64,000 bases of DNA. Source: Climacium dendroides. Its lineage: Eukaryota; Streptophyta; Bryopsida; Hypnales; Climaciaceae. The notes under the pieces were generated by a model. The model did not search any database. It had not been told where the DNA came from and saw only the letters and a list, made by a program, of their open reading frames with translations. Positions 23,368 to 36,202 of the stretch are shown piece by piece (within the stretch, counting starts at the first letter, position 1; each line of letters starts with the position of its first letter). The position numbers and the translations under genes are program-made. The DNA lies in the NCBI GenBank assembly GCA_950106755.1, contig OX467087.1, positions 8,312,047 to 8,376,046 on the forward strand, in the 5' to 3' direction.

Positions 23368-26300
23368 TTAGCAGCGTTCAAATATTTTGTAAAGATTCTC
23401 AAGGCACGCTACCTGTACTCAAACAAAAGGTCAGGTTAATTAACTAGACTTGACTTTGCGACAAATGAACAGATTTTAGCATAGTGAAGCACAATTAAAG
23501 CTATGCAACGCTGCCTCGATGCAGAATCACACCTGTACAGCGGTACCATCATTGGCCATGTGATTTGGAGGCTTTAAAAAGAGCTTCATTGCTGGAAATA
23601 AAACATGCTGGATTGTCCACTCCCTCTGCGCCCAAGCAGATTCAGCCTCCGCTCTCATGTCACTCTCCAAGTCATCAGAACCTCCAGCTTGTTCTTCAGA
23701 GCAATCTGTAAAGTAGGCACTTGAAGTGAGGGGGAACACAGAATCTCAATGCAACCGAGTAAAATAGCGAATAGCGTCTTCTGCGAGAGGTGTCGTGAGG
23801 CTGACCCATGGTTAGAGGGTCTTACCAGTAATCAAGGCCTGCTTGGATTTTCCAACGTAATAGGTCTGAGAATGTTCATCACCATTTGGATTTGGCAAAA
23901 AAGGTGGATGCATAGCATAAAAATCAGCCATGGCAGCAGCAAAAGTCTCAAAACATTCCATTTCATTTTCCCAGTCAACCTGGTTGAAAGAAAAATAGGG
24001 AAATGGTGAGATTGCATAAGTTGATAGCATATCGAGGCTGGTATTGAATGAACACTCGTAGTACAAGGCTTGATCACCTAAAGTTGTCCGGTGGCTGGAG
24101 CACTCTAGATCGAGAAGACAAGTTGACACTTTAAATTTGTATTTCGTCTGAAATCGAAAGGGGTCGTTTGGAACATTATTCTTACATTATTTCCAAGATT
24201 CAAAACAAAACTTGGTAGCCGATCCATGTCCGGAGTGTACTGATCCAATACCACAGGTAGTGTACAGAGATTTCCCAACTCATCAATCTCAACAGAAAAG
24301 TACTCCTTGAGCATTTCAGCTTTGCATATCAGCAGCTCCACATTTAACTGCACACATCAAGAACACAAAAAGTCTGATATTGACAACAACTTTTGACATA
24401 CGGTCAGTAGAGATTGAGACAACCCAAAGTAATAGTGGTCAGCACTCCATCTAAAATTACCTTTTCCACCATGTCAAACAGATCTTCATCCAATTTCGCC
24501 ATTGTACTACTAAGAGTCTCGAAGCGTTAGGAATGAAGAAATCACGCAACACAAGAGATAGCACGACCTTTACCTGCGCAATCTGGTCCTTAGGTCCATC
24601 GCTCTCATTCCAGCGGCCCATGCGCTCTTCTTCATCCAGCGCTAGCATTAGGAGTTCCAGTAAAGGGGCAGGGGTGCTCAGACGCATGACGTTGAAATGT
24701 GCAAAGCGTCGAAGAACTTGCTGATAGACCAGCTCCTTACTGCCAAATTTCAATAAGAATTATTGAAGAGCTTATCACGAGCAACATGGACTCAACAGTT
24801 GCAGAGGTTCTTGCAGCTGATACGCCTTGCTACAGGAACCGAGGATTAAACTATCACCACTCTAACAATCATACAATTCTTGACTTTGCAGTGTATGCTT
24901 TGAACACATAGACAATGAATGATCTCCTGTGTATTCATGACGGGCCCACGTACACTGACTGAGCATTACAAAGAGAGTCATACTCAATACGCAACTCACG
25001 GCACACTTGCGCATTCTTAAGCAAGGTCATCAGTCTCCATGTCGAACTTCCCCAACTCCACGCCAGCTATACTAAAGCAAATTGCACGGACAAATCTGAA
25101 AGCCATTACTGCATTCCTTCTTACAAAACAGTTTCTCACCTGAGATTGACAACATTCAACACGTACAGTCGGGTCTTGCACTGTGCCAAAGCTAATAAAT
25201 CATCAGCCATGCCTACATAAGTACACTGCTTGATGATCTCTGTTAATCCTGCAGAAAGCAATAACCGAAGAAATAGTAAATGTCCGTATCTTTGAGCTCA
25301 AGCCAACATGCGAGTTGAATGACATTCTAATATTAAGATGATAAATCACGCACCTGAATGAGTCTGACGATCAACCGCGGCAAGCAGCTCCTGAACACTG
25401 GTGAGATCTGCACTTTCTTTCGGATTTCGGCGCTGCCTGACTGTCCGCCTGCAAGTATAAGCCAGTTTAAAGATTTAGGATTGGCTGACACAGCCAATAT
25501 TCGCCGGAGGACGTCTACACTTAAATTTAACAAAAGTCACTAACAAATATGCTGATGACCCATGACAATTTTCCGTAATTTAACAGAACCTGATTCTTGC
25601 CAGGTCATTTTCGGTCTGCGAGGGTTCATCTGCCGCATTCCTTTTCTTGTGCAAGAACGCGTGAAGCCGGCCTGCTGGGTTCATGGAGTCTACTCGCACC
25701 AGCTTGTTCACTGGCGCTTTCTGAGGGACAACCACTGCACAAGACACAGAACTCAACCGTCAAATTAAGGTATCATATGGATCTTGCGCAAAATCTCTCT
25801 CCAAATAAATTTCAACCAATATGGACGGAGATAGACTGATAAAACAGATTCTCAATTGAAGGCATGTTCATTATGTTCGATATGTTCGATTTAGTAGCAG
25901 CTGCACAACCTCCGAGTGAAGCTCCGAATCATCACCTGGTGGTAATGGAGAAGGGCTGCCTTCTTGCCTTGGAGTCCCCACTATCGAAGCTCCTGGGAGT
26001 AAAGTCTGAAGCTCACCATGTGCCACATAACATGTCAGATTCTCTCCAACTATTCTGAAGAATTAACTTCAAGTGGTCATACCAGCTCAATAACAAGTCG
26101 GCATGCCAAGAATTCCAAAAATTATGGTTGATGTATTCACAAAAGACAACAACGAGCACATAGACACTCCGACTTTTGAGAACGGTCGACTCCGAGGCGA
26201 TAGAATAGATATTGGAAATATATTAGTATGGTGCTCAAAAGACCTTGAACACTTGTCATCTCGACGTAGAAGGTGTCTGAGTGGTGGGTGGGTGGGTAGG

Positions 26301-29287
26301 AGTGAAATACCTGCGTAGAAAACGTCCGAGTATTGTTGGATTCCAGCAATTTGGTCTCCACTGCTTGTTGTATAGTGTCAACTAAACTTTCTTGGTTCAA
26401 AAAGCTCACCTGCCAAGTTCTCCATGCAAATATAATACCCATTAACAACCCCGACGCATGGAAAGATAATCCTACATAAAGTATGAAACAAGTTGCTCCA
26501 CATAATTCCATGATAGATAACTACTTCATCCAGCCCCTAGATGTTCAATCAGCTAACCCATGAAGACTAACATACTGCTATCCTATGAAGACTAACTTGC
26601 ACTGACACGATTTTAATGCAAGACGATAGGTTTGAATTCGGACACAAATCCATTACAAACAAATGTGAGAGAAACAACACTATTACCTCGCGCTTGGTTG
26701 GATGGACATTCACATCAACATGTTCAGGAGGTAAATGTATAGACATGTAGATGAAGGGCTTCGAGGCCTTTGGTAGAATTGTTGCATACACCAACTCGAT
26801 GGCTTTCCTCAGTGCGCCACAATCCACCAGTCGATCTGCAGATCAGAATCATAAGAATCGGGACTTCCAGTACATGCTCACTTGAGAACTGGATCAGCCT
26901 TTACTATAAAGTATATGGCAGAGAAAATACTTGATTACATCATGTATAAGAAACGTGTAAGCAATTTATTGCGTATCGAAAAGAGTCTGGAAGAAGGGAT
27001 CAAATTATATCCACACAAAACAAGATAGAGAGTTTTATTTTAAATCTGGGTTTCTATTGCTCCACAAAACTAGTACCAACATAATCTTTTTAAATTGCAC
27101 ATACCGTTGATGAACAAAACCATGATTGACCGCTTCGAGCTATAATTAGCACTGGAAATGAGACCATCCATCTTGAAAGTAGAGCCTGCTGGATTGTCGT
27201 CTGATGCTGAGATTGCAATTATCTCACGTGCCACTCCAGGCCCATACACAGCCCTAATGGTATCTGTTTGCGAAGATGAACCAACTGTATGCACGTCCGC
27301 TCGACTGTCACCATGCTAAAGATAACACTCAGATTCAGAACGTGATACAGAAAAGAGTTATCAAGAAAGCTACAAAATTGTACAGGCACTCATGGATGGC
27401 GGTCAAGAGCTTGTACCTTTTTACACGAGAAGCTAACACCAACTTTGTGGATCGCATAACGGCTCACCACATCCAGGATGCGACCATATTCTTCACTGAG
27501 GTTCTTGAAAGCCTTCCTCCGTGCAGTCACGTTATAGAATAGATTCTCTACCTGAACAGAGTTTCAAAATCAACCAATCGGCAAACCATATTCACCCCGA
27601 CGACTAAAACCAACCATCAGATACTGGACAATTATACTGAAATTGAAACTACATGAGGATGTGTAGAAGCCTGACCGTGATTTGTGTTCCTTTGACGGCT
27701 GCACAAGGACGAGCTTCTCCCTCCATCTGCCCATCCTTATATGATACCCTGTCAGGATCCAGGTTTTGAAGCCAGAGCATCCGCCACCAGTCAGTATCGC
27801 ATGCTTAAGAAACTCTAATACCACAGAAAGAGAACTGAATGGTCAGCCTACTTCAGCAGGTCCCTTGCAATCAATAGCTAACTATCCCAAGAAAACTAAT
27901 TAAGATAGAGGATACTAGAACCATTAGGGATGTAATCCCGTCTCTTATACCAAACCTTGTTACCAGTTGCAACTCATCTGTTCATACAATTTAAGCATTT
28001 TAACCAATTTGTTGGAGTGTGACTAGCAAGTTGTGTAAGCATGACTTGGTGAAATGTCTATGGCCACTGATTTTGAATGGATATGGGGTTGTATACTGTC
28101 ACTCGTACTGGTCTACAACCTCTCACTTTAAAATTCCATAAGAAATACATACATAGTGATAAAATTTGATATCAACGGATTCAGTTGTTGTACCCAAAGT
28201 GATTCTTTCAAAGCTCTATAGTGATCTCTCAAAAACCACTCCAAGGAATTGGTAAAAATGCTTAAAGTGAGGCAAATACCGTCCTCTACCTTAGGTCAGG
28301 AATCACACTTACTTGTATCCGTGCGGTTGACCTGCCGTCATGGTGGTGACACTGAGATGGGCCACAAAGGTTATGCTGGCCAGTGCTTCACCCCTAAAGC
28401 CCAGAGTACTAATGGTCTCCAAGTCCTCGTACTCCCTCAACTTCGATGTTGTGTGCCGTTCACAGAGGAGTGGCAGATCTTCATACTGAAAGACGATGAA
28501 CACTTCATAATACACATAAGTTCTTTGACTACCTATTAATGTCGTACAATGTGAACTAAACGGTAGAAAATACTTCTCCAGTAAAGGCAGTGAACTCAAA
28601 CAAACACCCACTGCAAATTAGTTTGTAGACATAGGATCCCTCAAAAGTGACTAAACAAACGTAGAACAATCCTTACTACAACCGGTTTGAGAGTCTACTA
28701 TTCAAACAGGAGAAGACGGTGCAAATCTTCATTTAAATGTAAACCCTGCACCTTAAACCCTCCATTTAATATAAATTGGCCATCAGTTCTTGGATTCAAC
28801 TAATTTTCTTGAGAAACCTTTGAAAGTCTTGAAATCTTCAATTTCTAGAGGTCTATAAACATCTCTGCTGAGCAAACTTAGGGTTCAATTTGTGACCAGA
28901 TACCTGTTATCAGTAAATTAATATTGAACTAATTATTGTCGAAGTCCACTGTTAACTCAATTTCTTAGCTAAAACTGAATCCTCCTAAAATTGCAATAAA
29001 CCCTCCCCTCATTGTATGCAAAACGGAACGTCTCGATTTCAAATTCTGTGACATACCCGAATGCCGTGTCCGTTATCAACGATTTGAATGAGCTTCACAC
29101 CGCCATCCTTGACAGTAATGCCAATGCTCGTGGCCCCGGCGTCCAAGCTATTCTCGAGAAGCTCCTTCAACGCGGACGCGGGTCTCTGAATGACCTCCCC
29201 CGCAGCAATTCGATTCACCACCGCTTCTTCGAGACGCCTGATCGGGGGAGGAGTGGCCATGGCTGCCACATCCATCGTGTCGCCCAT
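23368..29287 (-). CDS. MLH1: DNA mismatch repair protein MLH1, 17 exons, 748 aa
   Basis: MutL homologue; it forms MutL-alpha with PMS1/PMS2 in post-replicative mismatch repair and acts in meiotic crossing-over with MLH3. Exons 5' to 3': 29287-29057, 28485-28313, 27748-27676, 27551-27417, 27315-27105, 26835-26687, 26409-26311, 26005-25936, 25734-25590, 25448-25354, 25248-25140, 24739-24574, 24517-24461, 24347-24186, 23979-23826, 23705-23533, 23412-23368. Phases agree at every junction and the total is 749 codons with stop. The GHKL ATPase motifs are [17 protein letters not shown] and [25 protein letters not shown] and TQTLLPG follow; the C-terminal dimerisation domain includes [14 protein letters not shown] and [12 protein letters not shown] and ends with the diagnostic LYKIFERC. 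Arabidopsis MLH1 is 737 residues. The acceptor of exon 13 was chosen by phase and is the least certain. Confidence 0.97.
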
Positions 29288-29926
29288 AGCGAACGCCGAC
29301 CTCGCACCCTATTCCTTCACTCCGCTCGGCTGAAGCTCCATGACAACAGAAATCGACCGCCAGCGTGCAATAACTTGCCCATTTCAAGCAGAAATCGCAG
29401 GATGGGACTCAGATGCATTCACATGACTCGACACTGCGATTTCCAACACGAAAAAACGAAATTCAAGATGAGAAAGCTTATTGCGCGAGTATTGATTCAG
29501 GAAATCCGCAGCAAAAATCACCAACACGAGTGTTGTTACGCGCTAGCTTAGGAAGAGAGGGACGAACGCAGTGGCTTGATGAAGGCCTGGCTTGATGAAG
29601 CACGAGCTGACCTGGCGACTGACTGGATTGTTTTTCGATGAAGCCCAGTAGAATTTGTCTCGCTGGAATGGAACGTCCTACGTGGCAACGGTGCGCTGGC
29701 AAATGTTGACCAGCTTCTCTATTATCACATCCCCTAGAGTTTTAATTCCTCATGCTCAAATATAATATCATACAAGTAGAATTTAAATTCATGATCATTT
29801 TGAAGCTTCTCATAATTATGTGTAGAACTGAGTGAACAAATGATCAAAATTGGGAGTGCCATGTGTCATTGGATCTAGCTCAATATGAATACAAACTTTC
29901 ATTATTTGTATATATTTCAATTCATG
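29288..29926. other. MLH1 upstream region
   Basis: This should hold the MLH1 promoter (minus strand). The first 400 bases are richer in G+C than the repeat desert beyond. A CCTACGTGGCA (ACGT-core) motif lies near 29678. A long plus-strand frame here is antisense to exon 1 and is not a gene. Confidence 0.5.
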
Positions 29927-30595
29927 TACTCCCTCTACTGCAAAATGATCTTCTTGTTGGCCTTACTTTTTTATCCCAAAATGATCTTCTTGTTGCACCT
30001 TGTGACATTACATATTGGTCAAATTTGGTTTGGGGTTGCTATTTGGGATCAATAAAACAACTCCAAGTAGTAGTTCCCCCTCCATCCATGCAATCATCAA
30101 TCAAAAAACAATTGAAATGACTAAAGAGGTCAATCAATATTGTTCATTAATTGTAATTATTCCTAATACAAAAATATTATAAAAATTGGATGGACAAGAT
30201 GTAGTTAGAGCATTGAACATCAATTATTTTTCTCTTGCTAGTAGGGTCCAATAATTTGTTGGATGTGTATTAGTAGACATCATATCCACTTATTTTTTAC
30301 ATCTCTTTGAATATTGCCCGATTGAAGAGGTTGAAGTTCTAGGAAGTGAAACCAAGGGCCACACGTAGTCTTGGGCATATACTAAAATAATGACCTCATA
30401 CTACTGACTAGTGATTATCCTTGAAAATGTCCCCCCAAAACTACTTTGAAAAAGACTTTAGAACTCAAAGTTTTTAGAATACTAAGAGTGCACAAACTCT
30501 ATTTATAGTATAAAATTGATTTTCTAAATGTTATCTTAAGCCTTAATTTGGAACATTTTGTCCAATAGGAAGATCATTTGGGGATGGAGGTAGTA
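29927..30595. mobile_element. Mariner-type MITE, copy 1
   Basis: The ends are inverted repeats: TACTCCCTC with AAATGATCTTC inside on the left, and GAAGATCATTTGGGGATGGA with GGTAGTA on the right. CTCCCTCC-type termini next to TA are typical of plant Tc1/mariner-derived elements that insert at TA. About 669 bp, no transposase frame. A second copy lies at 45462-46026. Confidence 0.8.
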
Positions 30596-32919
30596 CTTTC
30601 TATGTCAAATATGCAAAAAAAATACAATGTTGTATATAAAATTGGGCTTCTTGAGCTTCAAGGGCTTAGTAGTTTGAGAAGCCCTTTTTGGTCAAGTATA
30701 TTCACTTGAATATTTGAGTTTTGTATTTTGACACAATTGTATTGTGATACACTATATTATCATATTTTAAGTACAACCTCAAACCATAGCATATGGTAAA
30801 TACAAATACAAAGCCAAATTTTCATCTGTTATGGGATTCTATGGAACTTTCTACAATGTAAATATATATTGTTCTAAAGACTCTAGATAACTCAAAACTT
30901 ACTTTGTATTTGCTTTGTGATACTCTTATACTATATTATACTATATTATATTATATTATATTATATATGGGATGATAAACACTTCAATAAATTTGATACC
31001 TTTGATTTTTAACTTGTCTTATAATTTCAAATAGTTTTTGAATGTTGACTTTACATACAACAGTACATTGCCACAATTTTATAAAACTCTCTGTAATTTT
31101 GTAAATTGCAAAAACTTAAATTGTGGCAATAAAATAAATTCTTGAATGAATAAACTAAATAAACCACATATTAGGTTTCAAATAGATACTAAGGTGTTTC
31201 TTTTGTAAATTCCAAATGTTCAAACCATGCAAAAATTATTTGCATTGGTAATGGTAGAAAATTAGATTATCATTTGAACATCCATATTTTGTTAAAAAAA
31301 ACTATTCAAGATTTGTTTCACATAGACTTTGAAGTTAGGTTTATCTTCTAAAGATCACTTGCAAAAATTGCTAGTTAATCAAGAAATATGACCTTCAGAA
31401 TAACAAGTTTTATATTTGAAGTATTGAAATAAAGAGGTCCTTGACCTTTTTAGAGAGCAAGACATATAATCATATATTGCTTGTATTCTTTTTCTATGAA
31501 AATGAATGGATTTTTTGGGCCACTCATCATGTATTTAAACATATAAATGTTTTTTAAAATTGTGTTGAATACAATCAAAATTTTGTATAGAGTTTTTAGA
31601 AAGCCAATAAACTAATTTTAGTTTTTTCCTAATTTGATAAGTTTTTCTTTTAGAATTAACCCTTAAAATTCATCCAATCTTTAATGGATTGATGATTCTT
31701 AAAATTTGTATTATTTTTAGTAATCATAAATGTATGTATTTTTTTGAAAATGACCCTAGTCAACAAACTCACTTTACTAAGCAAAAGTCCAATTCAAAAA
31801 ATTAGAATACATATAGTTCACTTTAATTAGGAGAGTAAAATTAATAGATTGAACTTCTAATTCTAAAGTGGCTTGGATAAAACAAATTTATAAATTTAAG
31901 CAACAAGAAAAATTCAAAAAAATTCAATTGAATTTCAAATCTATTTTAAAACTTTAATTAAATTTATTGATATTGCATTTAAAGTCAATTTAATTTGAAA
32001 TTCAATTCTTATTAAAATATTCAAATGATTTCAATGGTAAATCTAATCATCTACATATAATCTAAAATTGAAATAAAAGACTTATTTTAATTTATCAAAA
32101 CTTAAGATAGTCCTGTATAATTTATTTTAAAACCATCAAAAATAAAATGACCCAATCACATTTAGAAATTAAAGAGAAGAGATTCTAAAGTATTTTATAT
32201 TTTGAAAGTGATTGAAAAGATATTGAATTATTGAGAGTGCTAACTTCCACTTATTTAATGTGATCTTTTCAAATGAAGAAGGAAAAATCAGTCATTATCC
32301 AAAATATTTGCATAATGTTATTTTCATTATATATTATTTAATACCTATCAATCAATTGTTATTTATGACATTGAAATAAAATTGAAATAATCCACCAAAA
32401 TTAGAGTTTTCCATTTTTAATGTGAAACTTGTAACATTGATTGAAATTGTAGAAAATTGTCATTTAATATGAAAATTTGATAAGTAATGAAAGAATCTTG
32501 GATTTTTTCAATAATGAATATAGAACTTAACTTCATAGGAACATAATGCTAAAATCTAATCATGTAGGAAACTACATTAGGTCACATTGGAAAAAGGAAA
32601 AACATTTATTTCACATTGGTTTCAATTACATCATTTTTCTTCCTTCAAGCTAATGTTTTTTTTTGTCTATGTATCATCTCTCATAACCATTCTCTTGGCA
32701 GTTAGATTTTTATTGGCAGATTTTTTTTCTCTTTTCTTTGGTTCTTAATGTATATTAAATATATCCTAATTGGCATGAGGTTAGTCCAATTAGGATTTTG
32801 TATATGAATAAAAACATTTATATTACTAGATAAAATCAAGGGGCATCATTTTCCCCATTGGGATTTTATTCAACTTAATTGACATAATCTTGTAAGTGCT
32901 CTGAATGGTGGTATAGCTT
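30596..32919. other. AT-rich intergenic stretch, nothing recognised
   Basis: Very AT-rich sequence without coding exons or RNA genes. A short TATTA run occurs near 30930-30965. I see no ordered structure beyond low-complexity A/T runs. Confidence 0.6.
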
Positions 32920-33264
32920 TAGCTTAGATCCATTGCATGCTTTGTGATTATGGCTCTGTCAAGTGAACTCAAGGTATAGCCATTGCTAAATTTTTGTAGA
33001 TGACAAAGGGGCCTTTCCACTTGGGTCTAAATTTTTGTCTATATTGTTTCCACAACCAACTATTTATCAGAATGACTAGGTCTCTAGGATGGAGATTCTT
33101 CAATTTCTTCAACTTATCATATTGGAAATTTCACCTTGCTTGAACCACTTTGTTATTCTACAATGCTCATGCATGTCTCTCATCCAATCTTTCAAACACC
33201 AATAATGCTTTGAACTATTTAGTTAAGTAATTGGTATCCACAATAATATATTGATTGCTCTTTG
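32920..33264 (-). pseudogene. Ty3/gypsy integrase remnant, C-terminal part
   Basis: On the minus strand the translation, with stops and small frame breaks, resembles the end of a plant Ty3/gypsy integrase: a LDERHA-like segment, then PRDLVILIN and FRPKWKGPFVI, which fit the GPY/F-type module after the catalytic core. It is adjacent to the CACTA insertion, and its upstream part lies on the other side at 36046-36178. The catalytic core is largely deleted. It is a dead fragment. Confidence 0.6.
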
Positions 33265-33267
33265 ACA
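33265..33267. repeat. CACTA target-site duplication, left
   Basis: ACA precedes CACTAC at 33268 and recurs at 36043-36045 directly after GTAGTG. A 3-bp duplication is standard for CACTA elements. Confidence 0.85.
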
Positions 33268-33779
33268 CACTACAACAATGGCAGTGTTTTATGACTGCAG
33301 AATTATAACTGAGGATGACTGGCGACTGCTTGTAGTCATATTTTTGAAGGTAAAAAAAATAAGACTGTAAATATGACTGCAAGTCATATTTTAGCCTTAT
33401 ACATCATGGTCGTATAGTATATGGCCATTGGGAACACCAAAATACTTCATAGAGAACGGTAGGGAACATATTTAGGGAACGCCCAATCATATTTTCTAGT
33501 CATATTTTGCAATCACATCTTTATAATAGTAAGATTTTTTTAGGGCAGTCCAAAAACAATTTGAGTAGGGAATATATTTAGAAAGTACCTAGTCATATTT
33601 TTTCATGTAGGATTTTTTGTAGTCATATTTTTTTTAAATCACTTTTTTGTAGTTGCCACTAATTTAGGATTTTGAAACCCTAGCCGCCACAAAATTAGGG
33701 TTTGGAAACCCTAGCCGCCACTTTTTGTAGCCACTCCACTTTTGTAGCCACTCCTCTTTTTGTCCCTTCTTTCTTTTTT

Positions 33780-34870
33780 GTTCCTTCTTCTTTGTTTTTG
33801 TTGATTCTTAAGTTTTGTTTTTGTTGATTTTTAAGTTTTGTTTTTATTGTTTCTTAAGTTTTGTTTCTTGTTGCTTCTTAAGTTTTGTTTTTGTTGATTT
33901 TTAAATTTTATTTTTATTGTTTCTTAAGTTTTGTTTCTTGTTGCTTCTTAGGTTTTTCTTCTTCTTGCTTCTTCTTACTTCTTCTTACTTCTTAGGTTTT
34001 GCTTCTTCTTCCTATTTAGGTTTTGCTTCTTCTTCTTTCTTTTTTGTTTCTTCTTCTTTGTTTTTGTTGCTTCTTAAGTTTTGTTTCTTGTTTCTTCTTA
34101 GATTTTGCTTCTCCTTCCTATTTAGGTTTTGTTCCTTCTTCTTTGTTTTTGTTGCTTCTTAAGTTTTGTTTTTTGTTGCTTCTTAGGTTTTTTTTCTTCT
34201 TGCTTCTTCTTACTTCTTAGGTTTTGCTTCTTCTTCCTATTTAGGTTTTGCTTTTTCTTCTTTCTTTTTTGTTCCTTCTTCTTTGTTTTTGTTGCTTCTT
34301 AAGTTTTGTTTTTTGTTACTTCTTAGATTTTGCTTCTTTTTGCTTCTTCTTCCTATTTAGGTTTTGTTTCTCCTTCCTATTTAGGTTTTTCTTTTTCTTT
34401 TTTGTTTTTGTTGCTTCTTAAGTTTTGTTTCTTGTTGCCTCTTAAGTTTTCTTCTGCTTGCTTCTTTTTATTTGATCTTGCTTCTTAGGTTTGCTTCTTC
34501 TTCCTACTAAGCTTTTGCTTCTTCTTCCTACTTAGCTTTTGCTTCTTCTTCTTTCTTAGGTTTTGCTTCTTCTTGCCTTTCAACTTTTATTTATATTTTC
34601 TTCTTAAGTTTTTCTTCTGCTTGCTTCTTAAATTTTGCTTTTTAGATTTTGTTTCTTCTTCCTCTTAGATTTCTCTTCTTCTTCCTTCTTAAATTTTGTT
34701 TCTTCTTTCTTCTTAAGTTTTGCTCCTTTTTCCTTCTTAGATTTTGCTTCTTCTTTCATATTAGGTTTTTCTTCTTCTTCCATCTTAGATTTTGTTTCTT
34801 CTTGCTTTTTAACTTTTGTTTCTTCTTCCATCTTAGGTTTTTCTTTTTCTTGCCTCCTAGTCATAATTTG
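33780..34870. repeat. Pyrimidine-rich minisatellite inside CACTA element
   Basis: Over 1 kb of TTCTTCTT-type sequence built from variants of units such as GCTTCTTAAGTTTTGTTTCT and TTGCTTCTTCTTCCTATTTA. The strand bias is extreme: the plus strand is nearly all T and C with scattered G. Open frames rich in Phe/Leu (plus) or Lys/Glu (minus) arise from this composition and are not taken as genes. Such mirror-like polypyrimidine tracts can form triplex DNA. Confidence 0.9.
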
Positions 34871-35138
34871 CAGTCATATTTTGTAGTTATATTTTGCAAT
34901 CATATTTTGCAATCATAATATCACTTATTTTTTGCTTCTTATTTTTTGCTACTTTTTGCTTCTTAGTCTCTCTATCATCATTATTATTTTTTGGTTATTT
35001 ATAAATTTTTGAATATATAATGATTATAACTTTTTTTTATCTTAAACATGTTTACATATTTTGTAGTGCTTTAAATCTTTAAAATTTGATTTATATTGTT
35101 CATTTATTGAAAACTAACCTTCTTGTTTATACATGTAG

Positions 35139-35189
35139 GCATTGGAGATTGAAACGAAGTTATTGAAGGCTACTTGCAATACAAAAGAG
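35139..35189 (+). other. Exon-like segment inside CACTA element
   Basis: A 51-base block between a plausible acceptor (TACATGTAG) and donor (GAG before GTAACA) encodes 17 residues, ALEIETKLLKATCNTKE, without a stop. Its base composition is more gene-like than the surrounding DNA. It may be a relic exon of the element's own gene or a captured host fragment. No source gene is recognised. Confidence 0.3.
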
Positions 35190-35439
35190 GTAACATCTTT
35201 ACATTTTTGTTGAAATATAGGTTCTACAAGTATGTGAAAATATACATATATAAAGAGCTATTGTAATATATTTCGTGTTAGTAACTAATAAATGTTATTG
35301 AAAAAAATCACATTTTTTCTTGTATTTGACTTTCTAATGTGATTAATTTTTGCCCATTTAAGAAATCATATATATTCATTTTTAATTAAATGGATTCTCT
35401 TACTTAATTACTAAATTATGTTGATGTATAACTACACAT

Positions 35440-35760
35440 AGTCGTTTTACAAATCATCAAAAAATATGACTGAAAAGAATTGTTTTACATATCATTCAAA
35501 AATATGACTGGGAAAAGTCATATTTCGTATTACTGCAAAATATGACTCACCATAATCATATTCCACATCATTGCAAAATATGACTCACTACAGTCATATT
35601 CCATGTCATCAAAAAATATGACTCACTAAAGTCATATTCCATATCACTGCAAAATATGACTCACTGCAGTCATATTCCATGTCATTAAAAAATATGACTC
35701 ACTGTAGTTATATTCTACATCATCAAAAAATATGACTTGCCGCAGTCATATTCCACGTAG
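35440..35760. repeat. Tandem array of palindromic CATATT motifs
   Basis: About six copies of AAAAATATGACTCACT..AGTCATATTCC, each a small palindrome, spaced about 50-60 bases apart in the sub-terminal part of the CACTA element. The inverted counterpart at the other end is sparser (near 33290-33420 and 33500-33640). Confidence 0.85.
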
Positions 35761-36045
35761 GATTTTTTTATTTGCCCGAGCAACTCAACAAAAAGTCAAG
35801 ACCTCCTTAGGATAGTCAAAGTATACGCCATGTTGGCATACTATGGCTAAATATGGGTATTTATACCCTTCAACTTATATGACTGCCAATATGACTGATG
35901 TCTGAAGCGACTGCTTCCAAATGACTGGAGTCAGTCATATCCCGAGTCATCTACAGTGATTTCTGTGTGAGTCATATTTTTTCATTTTACGACTCACTGC
36001 AGTCATATTTTGCAGTCATAAAACACTGCTTTTATTGTAGTGACA

Positions 36046-36178
36046 TCTTTGAAAGTGGGCCAATGAAATCAAGCCCCCACTTCATGTATTATGGATCATT
36101 TCTATATACTATGGATCATTTCTATGTACTTTATAGTAGTTGTAATACATTGCTCTTCAAAGAAATGATGCTATAGTA
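36046..36178 (-). pseudogene. Ty3/gypsy integrase remnant, N-terminal part
   Basis: The minus strand reads WGLDFIGPL shortly before the CACTA boundary, the conserved start of the gypsy integrase core (first catalytic Asp). The reading continues in frame on the far side of the CACTA element at 33264 and below. A small direct duplication (ATGGATCATTTCTATRTACT twice) lies at 36088-36132. Confidence 0.6.
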
Positions 36179-36202
36179 TCATGAGTATTTTATAAATTAC
36201 TT

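Larger units (their letters stand above)
33268..36042. mobile_element. Non-autonomous CACTA transposon, about 2.8 kb
   Basis: Terminal inverted repeats of about 30 bp start CACTACAACAATGGCAGTG and end CACTGCTTTTATTGTAGTG, flanked by the ACA target duplication. No transposase frame is present. Sub-terminal regions are full of short TGACTGCAGTCATATT-like inverted motifs, as expected for TNPA-type binding sites in CACTA ends. The middle holds a pyrimidine-rich minisatellite. The element interrupts a gypsy integrase remnant. Family assignment is established by TIR plus TSD; lack of coding capacity is seen. Confidence 0.92.

Noticed and set aside
22935..23447. 170-codon plus-strand frame downstream of the GTPase gene
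   Set aside because: It overlaps the last MLH1 exon in antisense and contains no recognisable motif. It is likely a chance frame in 3' UTR and spacer.
29012..29551. 179-codon plus-strand frame
   Set aside because: It is antisense to MLH1 exon 1, whose minus-strand translation has clear MutL motifs. It also starts at a non-ATG codon context without known homology.
33917..34918. Phe/Leu-rich or Lys/Glu-rich open frames on both strands
   Set aside because: They arise from the polypyrimidine minisatellite. No start context, splice site or domain supports them.
35440..35760. Possible CRISPR-like array
   Set aside because: The regularly spaced palindromes have no unique spacers, they lie in a eukaryotic CACTA element, and the intervening sequence is itself repetitive.
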